Positions 43,728-50,505 of a stretch of DNA of 64,000 nucleotides are shown piece after piece. The notes under the pieces are model-generated. The model had not been told where the DNA came from. It did no database searches and saw only the letters and a program-made list of their open reading frames with translations. Within the stretch, counting starts at the first letter, position 1. Every line of letters starts with the position of its first letter. The DNA comes from Oscillospiraceae bacterium (lineage in GTDB: Bacteria; Bacillota; Clostridia; Saccharofermentanales; Saccharofermentanaceae), in assembly GCA_902764825.1 (NCBI GenBank), contig CACWXL010000003.1, forward strand, positions 186,001-250,000, written 5' to 3'. Made by a program: the position numbers and the translations under genes.

Positions 43728-44471
43728 ATGGATACTTGTAAAGTGTGCGGAACCATTCTTCCGTTCAGTGGTATGAAATGTCCCAAGTGCGGATATTCAA
43801 AAGACGGCGCAGCTGCAGCGCCCGGCGTGGGAGCGGGTCCTGCGAAAATGTTCAATTCGGATAAGCATATCCTGATCATGAACCTTACCAAGTTCAGAGA
43901 CCTTTTGGGCGAGAATGAGGAACTTAAGGGCATGATCAAGCCGCAGAGCGAATTCCCTATGAGTGACGAGCAGATCTATAAGAAGAGATCACTCTTTAAA
44001 TTCTTCTGGCCGTTCCTGCTCGGAGGAATCGGTGCCGGTATCATCATATATATTATCTCGATGGTCATCATGTTCTCCTCGGCTATGGACATAGCCACAC
44101 AGCCCTCAGTATCAGATCAGCAGGTTCAGACATTCGCTAATCATGCTATGACAAATATTTACGGCGGATATATCGTTGCTATAGCTGTAGCACTTGCGAT
44201 CATCTTCATGGGATTATGGCTCTCCAGAAAGAAGAGAGATGCCTTCAACAGCAATGCAGACATGATGAACCGCATTGCGTCCGAGAGATATCAGAAGGGC
44301 CTTCAGAATGAGAGAATGATCGATATCTATCAGGATAATCTCGCAAACATGCGCAGGTATGAAGATCTTGTTCCTGCGGAGTACCAGACCAGCCAGAAGG
44401 TATCCTTGATCATTGAAGCCTTGAAGGAAGATAAGGCTGATACGGTGGAAGAAGCCATAGCGCTCCTCTGA
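43728..44471 (+). CDS. Zinc-ribbon membrane protein of unknown function
   Basis: A 247-residue protein. It starts with a zinc ribbon (DTCKVCGTIL and KCPKCGYSK), then a soluble linker, two membrane helices (FFWPFLLGGIGAGIIIYIIS and GGYIVAIAVALAIIFMGLWL) around a short outside loop, and a C-terminal cytoplasmic helical region (NMRRYEDLVPAEYQTSQKVS and a closing KADTVEEAIALL). I do not recognise a named family. It lies behind the signalling operon's terminator with ribosome site AAGGAGG. A link to the signalling operon is only positional. Confidence 0.75.
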   Translation: MDTCKVCGTILPFSGMKCPKCGYSKDGAAAAPGVGAGPAKMFNSDKHILIMNLTKFRDLLGENEELKGMIKPQSEFPMSDEQIYKKRSLFKFFWPFLLGGIGAGIIIYIISMVIMFSSAMDIATQPSVSDQQVQTFANHAMTNIYGGYIVAIAVALAIIFMGLWLSRKKRDAFNSNADMMNRIASERYQKGLQNERMIDIYQDNLANMRRYEDLVPAEYQTSQKVSLIIEALKEDKADTVEEAIALL

Positions 44472-44498
44472 GCCTGTCTTAAACAGTGAAATGATAAG

Positions 44499-44530
44499 GG
44501 GCTGTCTCTATGTGCAGAGGCAGTCCTTTT
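44499..44530 (+). terminator. Terminator after the zinc-ribbon membrane protein
   Basis: GGGCTGTCTCT (44499-44509) pairs with AGAGGCAGTCC (44516-44526) with G-T pairs, followed by TTTT. Another member of the GGnTGTCTC hairpin set. Confidence 0.8.
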
Positions 44531-44538
44531 GCTTTGCT

Positions 44539-44572
44539 CTGTGGTGTGAGTTTTTTCGAGTTCTTGGGCTGT
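44539..44572 (+). repeat. Intergenic repeat, copy B
   Basis: CTGTGGTGTGAGTTTTTTCG continuing AGTTCTTGGGCTGT, matching copy A at 36986-37018 with one extra T and about two substitutions. It sits nine bases after the terminator hairpin, as copy A sits about twenty after its own. The 44472-44828 gap otherwise holds the CIRCE promoter; 44573-44698 shows nothing I recognise. Confidence 0.75.
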
Positions 44573-44698
44573 TTATAATCCTTAACTGAGGGTTCAGGCG
44601 GTCCCGGCGTTGTTTGCAAGCCCCCATCATTATAGTTCCGCTGCGAAAAACCGGCGCATTAAAAACTGCACAAAAAGAACTCCGGGAATTGTGAAAAC

Positions 44699-44743
44699 GA
44701 ATTAGCACTCTCGTGTTGACAGTGCTAATTCGCGTACTATAAT
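44699..44743 (+). promoter_or_regulatory. CIRCE element and heat-shock promoter of hsp20
   Basis: TTAGCACTC (44702-44710), nine bases, then CAGTGCTAA (44720-44728): the CIRCE operator TTAGCACTC-N9-GAGTGCTAA with a single mismatch. The arms extend to GAATTAGCAC/GTGCTAATTC. The -35 TTGACA (44716-44721) lies inside it and the -10 TATAAT (44738-44743) follows at 16 bases. HrcA repressor is therefore expected to control the small heat-shock gene. No hrcA is in the window. Confidence 0.93.
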
Positions 44744-44828
44744 CGGAGTTGGAACAAAGGAACGAAGATCGATAGATCAGACCTCCGCTCTAATGCTCGG
44801 ATAACAACATTCAAAGGAGATGATTATT

Positions 44829-45275
44829 ATGTTGATGTCCGGATTATTTGGAGAAGATTTGTTTGACGATTTTTGGGGATTCCCTACACACGAATTGGCT
44901 AACATCGATAAGCACCTGTACGGCAAGAATGCGCGCACCATGATGGCAACTGATGTTAACGAGACTGAGACCGATTACGAGCTCGAGATGAACCTTCCTG
45001 GATTCAAGAAAGACCAGATCAACGTTAAGCTCGAAGACGGCTACATGACCATCAGCGCATCCAAGGGCCACGATCAGGAGAAGAAGGATAAGCACGGCAA
45101 GATCATCCGTCAGGAGCGCTATGCCGGTTCCTTACAGAGAAGCTTCTATGTCGGTGACGCCGTAAAGGTTGAAGATGTTAAGGCCAAGTACGAAGACGGT
45201 GTCTTAAAGCTCTTTATCCCGAAGAAAGAACTTAAGGCTCTGCCCGGCAACAACACCATAGCCATTGAGGGATAA
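44829..45275 (+). CDS. Hsp20/alpha-crystallin small heat-shock protein
   Basis: A 148-residue ATP-independent chaperone that holds unfolding proteins. The start at 44829 puts AAAGGAG nine bases upstream; ATG 44820 abuts the ribosome site. The alpha-crystallin domain spans about 38-135 (ATDVNETETDYELEMNLPGF, DQINVKLEDGYMTISASKG, SLQRSFYVGDAVKVEDVKAK, YEDGVLKLFIPKK) and the C-terminal IxI motif is IAI. The N-terminal GEDLFDDFWGFP is typical of clostridial members. Controlled by the CIRCE operator upstream. Confidence 0.95.
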   Translation: MLMSGLFGEDLFDDFWGFPTHELANIDKHLYGKNARTMMATDVNETETDYELEMNLPGFKKDQINVKLEDGYMTISASKGHDQEKKDKHGKIIRQERYAGSLQRSFYVGDAVKVEDVKAKYEDGVLKLFIPKKELKALPGNNTIAIEG

Positions 45276-45306
45276 GGCTATACCGGAACAATTACTTAAA
45301 CAATGA

Positions 45307-45336
45307 AGGGGCTGTCCTTATGGGGCAGCCTCTTTT
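45307..45336 (+). terminator. Terminator after hsp20
   Basis: AGGGGCTGTCC pairs with GGGGCAGCCTCT around TTAT, followed by TTTTT. Same hairpin type as those at 36939 and 44499. Confidence 0.85.
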
Positions 45337-45420
45337 TCGATTTTTTTGAAAAGTGCAACATTTTTGATATAACAACTGTATTAATGGCATAAACCAAAAC
45401 AAAGACGGAGATGAATCAAA

Positions 45421-46149
45421 ATGAAGAACATTACAGCAAAGATCTTGACTCTTGGCGTTACGGCAGTGCTTTTTACAGGTTGTCTTACAGCCTGCAAGGT
45501 TACAAACAACAGCAAGATAAATGCTAACGTTAAGGTAAACGGTGAAGAAGTGATCAATACTGAGATAGCTTTAGGCGCAGGTTCGTGGGAGGCTGCCAAA
45601 TCAAACACTGTTACAGATGAACTTAAGAAGTATTTCGATGACGCGATAAGCAAGCTCGACGGCTACAACCACACACCTGCTCTGCTCCTCGGAACACAGG
45701 TCGTTGCAGGAAAGAATTACTGCTTCCTTTGCACGTCTACCATCCAGGCAAACAGCGCAGCAAAAGAAATGAAACTTGCATATATCAACGTTGATCCTTC
45801 CGGCAACGCTACTTTCCTTAAGGATGATGTTTTAAAGCTTCCCGGTGTCGGTGATGACGGTGATAAAGTCGGCGGCTGGAGTTATGCAGAATCTGTTGAG
45901 ATAACGGACGATATCAAGAAGGTTATGGAGAAGGCAACAGAGACTTTAACAGGCGCAACATATGAACCCGTTGCATATATCGGTTCACAGGTCGTTGCAG
46001 GAACAAATCATGCGATCCTCTGCAAGAGCACTCCTTCAGTAGCTGAGCTCAACGGCGCAACGACATACGTACTCGTATATGTTTACCAGGATCTCCAGGG
46101 CAACTGCGAGATAACAGAGACAACAGATATTGAAATGAAAGTAAGTTAA
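45421..46149 (+). CDS. Lipoprotein with two cystatin-like domains
   Basis: A 242-residue exported lipoprotein (lipobox at FTGC or LTAC). Two similar domains of about 90 residues follow. Domain 1 has AGSWEAAKSNTVTDELKKYF, a helix, then LGTQVVAGKNYCFLCTST with Q93-G97. Domain 2 has GGWSYAESVEITDDIKKVME, then IGSQVVAGTNHAILCKST with Q190-G194. The N-terminal Gly, the helix, and a strand-loop-strand centred on QVVAG are the layout of cystatins and stefins, in which QVVAG is the first protease-blocking loop. Both copies are intact and 97 residues apart. It may inhibit cysteine proteases outside the cell; an unrelated role for a cystatin-like fold cannot be excluded. Confidence 0.78.
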   Translation: MKNITAKILTLGVTAVLFTGCLTACKVTNNSKINANVKVNGEEVINTEIALGAGSWEAAKSNTVTDELKKYFDDAISKLDGYNHTPALLLGTQVVAGKNYCFLCTSTIQANSAAKEMKLAYINVDPSGNATFLKDDVLKLPGVGDDGDKVGGWSYAESVEITDDIKKVMEKATETLTGATYEPVAYIGSQVVAGTNHAILCKSTPSVAELNGATTYVLVYVYQDLQGNCEITETTDIEMKVS

Positions 46150-46181
46150 TTACTCCCTCATACAGACTCCTGAAAAGAAAG

Positions 46182-46211
46182 CCCCTGTACCGCAACGGTG
46201 CAGGGGTTTTT
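46182..46211 (+). terminator. Terminator after the cystatin-like lipoprotein
   Basis: CCCCTGTACCG (46182-46192) pairs with CGGTGCAGGGG (46196-46206) over 11 positions with one G-T pair, followed by TTTTT. The stem has A/G-rich sequence on the other side, so some action on the convergent gene is possible. Confidence 0.9.
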
Positions 46212-46269
46212 GAATTGCTTATTTGCGTTAGCGAAAAGCAGATTGACCGGGCTTTCCTTTACGTCATGC

Positions 46270-46881
46270 TCAATTAAGTTTTGGCTTGGTGCCGAACTCT
46301 TCCTTGACGGAATCCTTGCTTACCTGGATATACTGTATGCCGATGTAATCGCCGTTTGATGCCTGAACAATGTAGCTTGCATTCAAGGTGATGGTCTTAT
46401 TTGTTTTCTTATCGGCGAAGACACACTTGTAGTTTATTGCCTTTACATCATTGTGCCATGATGTGCCGGTTGGCGTGACGGATCTGAACTTGGTGTTATC
46501 GATCAGTTCGCAGATCTCATCAGCATCTTCCTGTGTTAATGCATCACCGGAATAGCCTTCTTTGGCAAAAAGCTTGAAGAGCTCGTTGCTGTCCTCGTCT
46601 TCAAGTACAGATCCGAATTCTTTTTCAAATCCGGTCGCAGTTGCATTCGAAGCGATCCCGTAAGCAAACCCACCGATGATCAGTAGCATTCCGAAATAGA
46701 ACATAAGAATGAAGCCCAATACGGTCATGATGCTTCCTGCTATGATCCCGCCGATCTTCTGTTTGCCTTTGACGGTCTTTACGACCGATACGATAAGCAG
46801 GATCAGTCCTGTTATAAAGATAACAGCGAAAAGAATTACCGCTGCTATTCCTACACCTGCGAGATATTCCAGTCCTTTCAT
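46270..46881 (-). CDS. Membrane protein of unknown function with outside soluble domain
   Basis: A 203-residue protein with two long hydrophobic segments (GIAAVILFAVIFITGLILLI and GGIIAGSIMTVLGFILMFYF, extending to GMLLIIGGFAYGIA) in the first 85 residues and a soluble C-terminal domain of about 115 residues (LTQEDADEICELIDNTKF, SWHNDVKAINYKCVFADKKT, GDYIGIQYIQVSKDSV). I do not recognise a family. Ribosome site AAAGGAGGATAAA. Convergent with the cystatin-like gene. Confidence 0.7.
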   Translation of the reverse strand: MKGLEYLAGVGIAAVILFAVIFITGLILLIVSVVKTVKGKQKIGGIIAGSIMTVLGFILMFYFGMLLIIGGFAYGIASNATATGFEKEFGSVLEDEDSNELFKLFAKEGYSGDALTQEDADEICELIDNTKFRSVTPTGTSWHNDVKAINYKCVFADKKTNKTITLNASYIVQASNGDYIGIQYIQVSKDSVKEEFGTKPKLN

Positions 46882-46938
46882 TTTTTTATCCTCCTTTATT
46901 CCTATAATCGAATTCTACCACATTGCGCATAAAACTGA

Positions 46939-46996
46939 TTGACAAACGGAGAGAACGGATATATTGTATAAACACATTTATATAAACGAATTTATA
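46939..46996 (+). promoter_or_regulatory. Promoter with two overlapping TetR-type operators
   Basis: TTGACA (46939-46944), a 17-base spacer and TATTGT (46962-46967). Two 16-bp palindromes follow head to tail: TATAAACACATTTATA (46967-46982) and TATAAACGAATTTATA (46981-46996), both TATAAA-N4-TTTATA and sharing two bases. They lie between the -10 and the ribosome site of the TetR gene, so autorepression is likely. Confidence 0.8.
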
Positions 46997-47010
46997 TTAT
47001 GAGGTGATAT

Positions 47011-47616
47011 ATGGCACGTAAAGTGACGATAAGCAGGGACATGATACTGGAAGCCGCATTAAAGATACTTATAAGGGACGGATATGCGGCCGTTAACATA
47101 AAGACGATCGCTTCTGAGATCGGATGTTCGACTCAGCCTGTTGTCTGGCATTTCGAGAACATGGACGGATTAAGACAGGCTTTGTCCGAATATGCCGGAG
47201 AGTATGCTGCCAAAAAGGCTTTCCTGGACAGCAGGAATAAGGTCGAGAGCTTCGAATTCATGGGCCGGGCATACGTGAAGATGGCGCTTAAGGAGCCGAA
47301 CCTTTTTAAATACTTATATCTCGGCGAGAGTCCCATAGGCAGGCCCTACGATCTTAAGGGAATCGCAAGGGATAAGAAGAATAAGGAAATGATATCGAAG
47401 ATCGCAGAACAGACCGGTCTTAACGAAGAGCAGGTGATCCGCTTTGTAAGAAATACTCTCATCTACTCACACGGCATCGCCACGATGGTTGCCACAGGAG
47501 TATTTAAGGGAACCGAGAAAGAGATGATGGCGATGATAAACGACGCTGCAGACGCATTCATATTGAAGGAGGGCATCGACCCGGAGAAGATGCCGGTAAA
47601 GGAGAAAAGAAAATGA
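47011..47616 (+). CDS. TetR-family transcriptional regulator
   Basis: A 201-residue repressor with an N-terminal helix-turn-helix (MILEAALKILIRDGYAAVNI, KTIASEIGCSTQPVVWHFEN). The recognition helix ends VVWHFEN in place of the usual YYHF. The C-terminal domain resembles the WHG-type or TetR_C ligand domains (AYVKMALKEPNLFKYLYLGE). Strong ribosome site GAGGTGATAT. Two operators precede it. It overlaps the small membrane-protein gene by ATGA. Confidence 0.88.
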   Translation: MARKVTISRDMILEAALKILIRDGYAAVNIKTIASEIGCSTQPVVWHFENMDGLRQALSEYAGEYAAKKAFLDSRNKVESFEFMGRAYVKMALKEPNLFKYLYLGESPIGRPYDLKGIARDKKNKEMISKIAEQTGLNEEQVIRFVRNTLIYSHGIATMVATGVFKGTEKEMMAMINDAADAFILKEGIDPEKMPVKEKRK

Positions 47617-47987
47617 TGGCAATATTGGGAACTGTATTACTTTTTGCTGTAGCGGTAATGGAAGTGCTGTTGATATTTGGACTCCCGTTGGGAGAATTTA
47701 CGATGGGCGGAAGATATAAAGTATTGCCGCCTGCGCTTCGTATCGCTGCTGCTTCGTCGATAATCCTGCAGATCTTCGGCGCGCTGATGCTCCTGCAGGG
47801 CGCAGGCTACATGAATATGTGGTTCGGATTAACGCCTACAAAGGTCATCTGCTTTGTCTTCGGCGGTTTCTTTGCAGTCAACACCGTGATGAATCTGATA
47901 TCACCAAGCAAGAAGGAAAAGTATGTAATGACACCTCTTGCGGCAATTGAAGCGGTCTGCTTTATTATTACGGCGATAATGATATAA
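47613..47987 (+). CDS. Small four-helix membrane protein
   Basis: A 124-residue protein with about four membrane helices (ILGTVLLFAVAVMEVLLIFG, LRIAAASSIILQIFGALMLL, VICFVFGGFFAVNTVMNLI, LAAIEAVCFIITAIMI). No charged catalytic motif is visible. It overlaps the TetR gene by four bases, so it is the probable regulated product. Function unknown; similar small proteins occur beside TetR regulators across Bacillota. Confidence 0.75.
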   Translation: MMAILGTVLLFAVAVMEVLLIFGLPLGEFTMGGRYKVLPPALRIAAASSIILQIFGALMLLQGAGYMNMWFGLTPTKVICFVFGGFFAVNTVMNLISPSKKEKYVMTPLAAIEAVCFIITAIMI

Positions 47988-48032
47988 TCCTGTAGGTTTC
48001 ACGGAGGAGAGGCAATTCGTGGAATTAAAAAG

Positions 48033-48056
48033 GGGTGTCTGTAAAAGACACCCTTT
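48033..48056. terminator. Terminator between TetR unit and GntR gene
   Basis: GGGTGTCT (48033-48040), GTAAA, AGACACCC (48046-48053) then TTTAT; AAAAAG precedes the stem, so it can act on both converging transcripts. Confidence 0.85.
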
Positions 48057-48076
48057 ATCTTTAAGTTCTATAACAA

Positions 48077-48751
48077 TTACTCGGTAATGTATTCGCTGTA
48101 AGCCTTCTTGATGATGTCCCAGTCGAGATCGAATCTGGACATGTGCTTTGTGAATGCGGCATCGACAGCGTCCTTGTCACGTGCTGCGATAGCGTCAGCG
48201 ATCGCCATGTGGTCTGATACGAGCTTCTGGTCCTTGATGGTCTTAAGTGAGAGCGATCTTACACGGTCGAAGTGAAGGCTCATGAGAGATACCATATAGA
48301 AGCAGTTGAGCTTATTGCAGGCAACATAGATGTCCTTATGGAATTCGTTATCGAGATCCAGGAACTTCGGAGGATCATTCTCGATATAGAACTGCTGAAG
48401 CTTGATGTTGGCATAGAGCTTCTGGATGTCTTCCTCAGTTGCGACGTCGCATGCTTCCTTAAGAAGCGCTGACTCTACGGCGATACGGAGGAAACGTGAT
48501 TCCTTGATGAGTTCGTAGTCGATAAGAGAAACGCTGCATCCCTTCTGAGGAAGGATATTAACGATCCTGGACTTGGACAGTTCAAGGAATGCTTCGTGAA
48601 CGGGTGTTCTCGAGATACCGAGCTGGGTTGCGATCTCCTGCTCACCGATAAGGGAGCCGGGCTTGATCTCCATGTTTATGATGTTGTCTTTTACAATGCG
48701 GAGAGCATACTCGCGGTTAGGCTCAAAAGTGTTCTTTGGAGTAATGATCAT
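48077..48751 (-). CDS. GntR-family (FCD/FadR subfamily) regulator of the uronate genes
   Basis: A 224-residue regulator. The winged helix at residues 20-80 shows IKPGSLIGEQEIATQLGISR and TPVHEAFLELSKSRIVNILP. The C-terminal FCD domain has the metal-ligand layout with EFHKDIYVACN and the later MAIADAIAARDKDAVDAAFT, KHMSRFD segment. FCD regulators of this kind (UxuR, ExuR, LgoR-like) respond to sugar acids. It lies downstream of uxuA-uxuB on the same strand, and a CTACTAG-N4-CTAGTAG palindrome sits on the uxuA promoter. It is the natural candidate regulator of the locus, sensing fructuronate or a similar acid; the ligand is inferred. Confidence 0.88.
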   Translation of the reverse strand: MIITPKNTFEPNREYALRIVKDNIINMEIKPGSLIGEQEIATQLGISRTPVHEAFLELSKSRIVNILPQKGCSVSLIDYELIKESRFLRIAVESALLKEACDVATEEDIQKLYANIKLQQFYIENDPPKFLDLDNEFHKDIYVACNKLNCFYMVSLMSLHFDRVRSLSLKTIKDQKLVSDHMAIADAIAARDKDAVDAAFTKHMSRFDLDWDIIKKAYSEYITE

Positions 48752-48794
48752 TATAGAAATCCCCTTGAAAATACGAATAACTATAAAGAAACTA

Positions 48795-48814
48795 ACATAA
48801 AAATATTTTTATGT
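48795..48814. promoter_or_regulatory. A/T-rich perfect palindrome between uxuB and gntR
   Basis: ACATAAAAATATTTTTATGT is a perfect 20-bp palindrome 14 bases after the uxuB stop and 44 before the GntR start on the minus strand. It could be the GntR operator or a weak terminator of uxuB. No loop is left unpaired, which favours a protein-binding site. Confidence 0.5.
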
Positions 48815-48828
48815 CTACCGCTTACATA

Positions 48829-50391
48829 CTAATTTGCAACAGCTTTGTGCAGTACGTCTCTAACAGCACCGTTTCCTTTTAATAAATCATCCAAATAGTT
48901 CTCTATTACGGGCGTTAATCCGGTCTTGTTTATGTCGATTCCGAAGACAGTCTCGTTCGCAAGAATGCCGTTCAGCCTGCCCTTGACGCTCTCATCCATT
49001 CCGAATGAGATGCCCTGTCCGCGGAGTTCATTCTGGAAGAATTCTGCCATAGGGTCTGAGCTGATCTCAAAGGTATTTCCGTTATCGTCAACAGCGAGAA
49101 GATAGCGGAGCCATCCTGCGATGACGAGAGGAATGAGCTTTAATGAAGGAAGCTTCTCGGGCGCATCATTAAGATAAGAATTCAAAGTAATACCGAATCT
49201 GATAGGAAGCTTTTGGCTCGTATCCGTAGCGATCCTCTGAGGAGTGTCGGGAAGGAAGGGATTGGGGAATCTTTCTTCCAATACTTCCTTCAGGAATTTC
49301 TCCGGATTTAAGATCTTGGGATCGCAGACTACGGGGAGGCACTCTTCATAACCCATCCTGGTTACGAGCGTCTTTAAGTCTTCATCGTTCATCTCATCGG
49401 AGATCTTCGTAAAGCCCAAAAGGCAGCCGTATATTGCAAGTGCGGTGTGGAGCGGGTTAAGGCATGCCGTAACCTTCATTCTCTCGCACTTATCTACTGT
49501 ATCTCTGTCAGTTATAATGACGCCGCCTTTCTCGAGGTCAGGACGGCCGTTAGGGAAGAGGTCTTCGACAACCAGGTATTCGGGAACTTCAGCATTTACG
49601 AAAGGTGCTGCGAATACTCCCGTTGTGGTCTTAACGCTCTTAAGATTATCGATGCCAAGGTAGGTAAGTTTGTTCAGGATCTCGTCCGAAGGTCTTGGTG
49701 TAATCTTATCGATCATGCTCCAGGGGTATGCTATTCGGGATGGATCATCTACATAATGTCGAAAAGAATTATCCACAAACCCCTTAGCCACCCAGGCACT
49801 TACCAAAGCCAGAGGATAAGCTCCTGCCTTAAATCTCTCGTAGAGGAGTGAAGCGATGAAACCCATACAAGTGAGAGGATGAGAAGGGCCGTTCTCCATG
49901 TCTTTAGAAGCGGCGTCATATAACTTGCCGTCTGCATCTCTTAAAGCGTAGCCTTTCTCAGTGATCGTAAATGAAATTATCTGAAGTGAAGGATTGGATG
50001 CGATCTCATTGAGTCTTGCGATGTTCTCCGTGATATCGTAATTTGCTGCGACTGCTTCCGTGATGTTGCCGATGATCTCATAGCCTGTGTTGCCGTCGGG
50101 CTTAAGATCGCAGATGATGGAGAGGTTATCGAAGGGCTTGTATACGCGCTCGAAATTCTCATAGTCCATCGTGCCGCAGACGATGATGCCGGTATCGGTA
50201 AGGCCCTGGTTCAAAAGTCTCTGGTTGATCCTTGCGATAAAGGCTCTGAAGATATTGCCGCCGCCTACATGAAGCCATGTGGGCGCTTTGGCAGTAGCCT
50301 CTTTTACTTTATCGATATCGTACTTGGGAAGAACAACGTTGATGCTGTTCCAGAATTCGGTGTTCTTAAGGTTCTCTTTTGATAGATTCAT
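48829..50391 (-). CDS. uxuB: Fructuronate reductase (mannitol dehydrogenase family) UxuB
   Basis: A 520-residue NAD-dependent dehydrogenase that interconverts fructuronate and D-mannonate. Family marks: the nucleotide-binding WLHVGGGNIFRAFIAR near residue 40, FTITEKGY, the substrate region CPNPLHTALA-like sequence (TACLNPLHTALAIYGCLLG), and the catalytic Lys-bearing K-x-x-x-x-N-x-x-H-like pattern nearby. The usual length is 480-550. It follows uxuA by 114 bases containing a hairpin. It takes fructuronate made by UxaC and hands mannonate to UxuA. Cytoplasmic. Confidence 0.9.
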   Translation of the reverse strand: MNLSKENLKNTEFWNSINVVLPKYDIDKVKEATAKAPTWLHVGGGNIFRAFIARINQRLLNQGLTDTGIIVCGTMDYENFERVYKPFDNLSIICDLKPDGNTGYEIIGNITEAVAANYDITENIARLNEIASNPSLQIISFTITEKGYALRDADGKLYDAASKDMENGPSHPLTCMGFIASLLYERFKAGAYPLALVSAWVAKGFVDNSFRHYVDDPSRIAYPWSMIDKITPRPSDEILNKLTYLGIDNLKSVKTTTGVFAAPFVNAEVPEYLVVEDLFPNGRPDLEKGGVIITDRDTVDKCERMKVTACLNPLHTALAIYGCLLGFTKISDEMNDEDLKTLVTRMGYEECLPVVCDPKILNPEKFLKEVLEERFPNPFLPDTPQRIATDTSQKLPIRFGITLNSYLNDAPEKLPSLKLIPLVIAGWLRYLLAVDDNGNTFEISSDPMAEFFQNELRGQGISFGMDESVKGRLNGILANETVFGIDINKTGLTPVIENYLDDLLKGNGAVRDVLHKAVAN

Positions 50392-50428
50392 AGATCTGAA
50401 CGTCCTTTCATCTTCCGGTTACTCATAC

Positions 50429-50470
50429 AAAACCGATAACCTTATAAGAGATTATAAGATCATCGGTTTT
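50429..50470 (-). other. Two-tier hairpin in the uxuA-uxuB spacer
   Basis: AAAACCGAT (50429-50437) and ATCGGTTTT (50462-50470) form an outer 9-bp stem; CTTATAA (50441-50447) and TTATAAG (50452-50458) form an inner 7-bp stem with loop GAGA. It lies between two genes of one operon, so it may be a partial terminator, processing site or RNA stabiliser. Confidence 0.7.
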
Positions 50471-50505
50471 GCGGGCAAGGGAGGAGGTTTTGCCAATGTT
50501 AAGAT

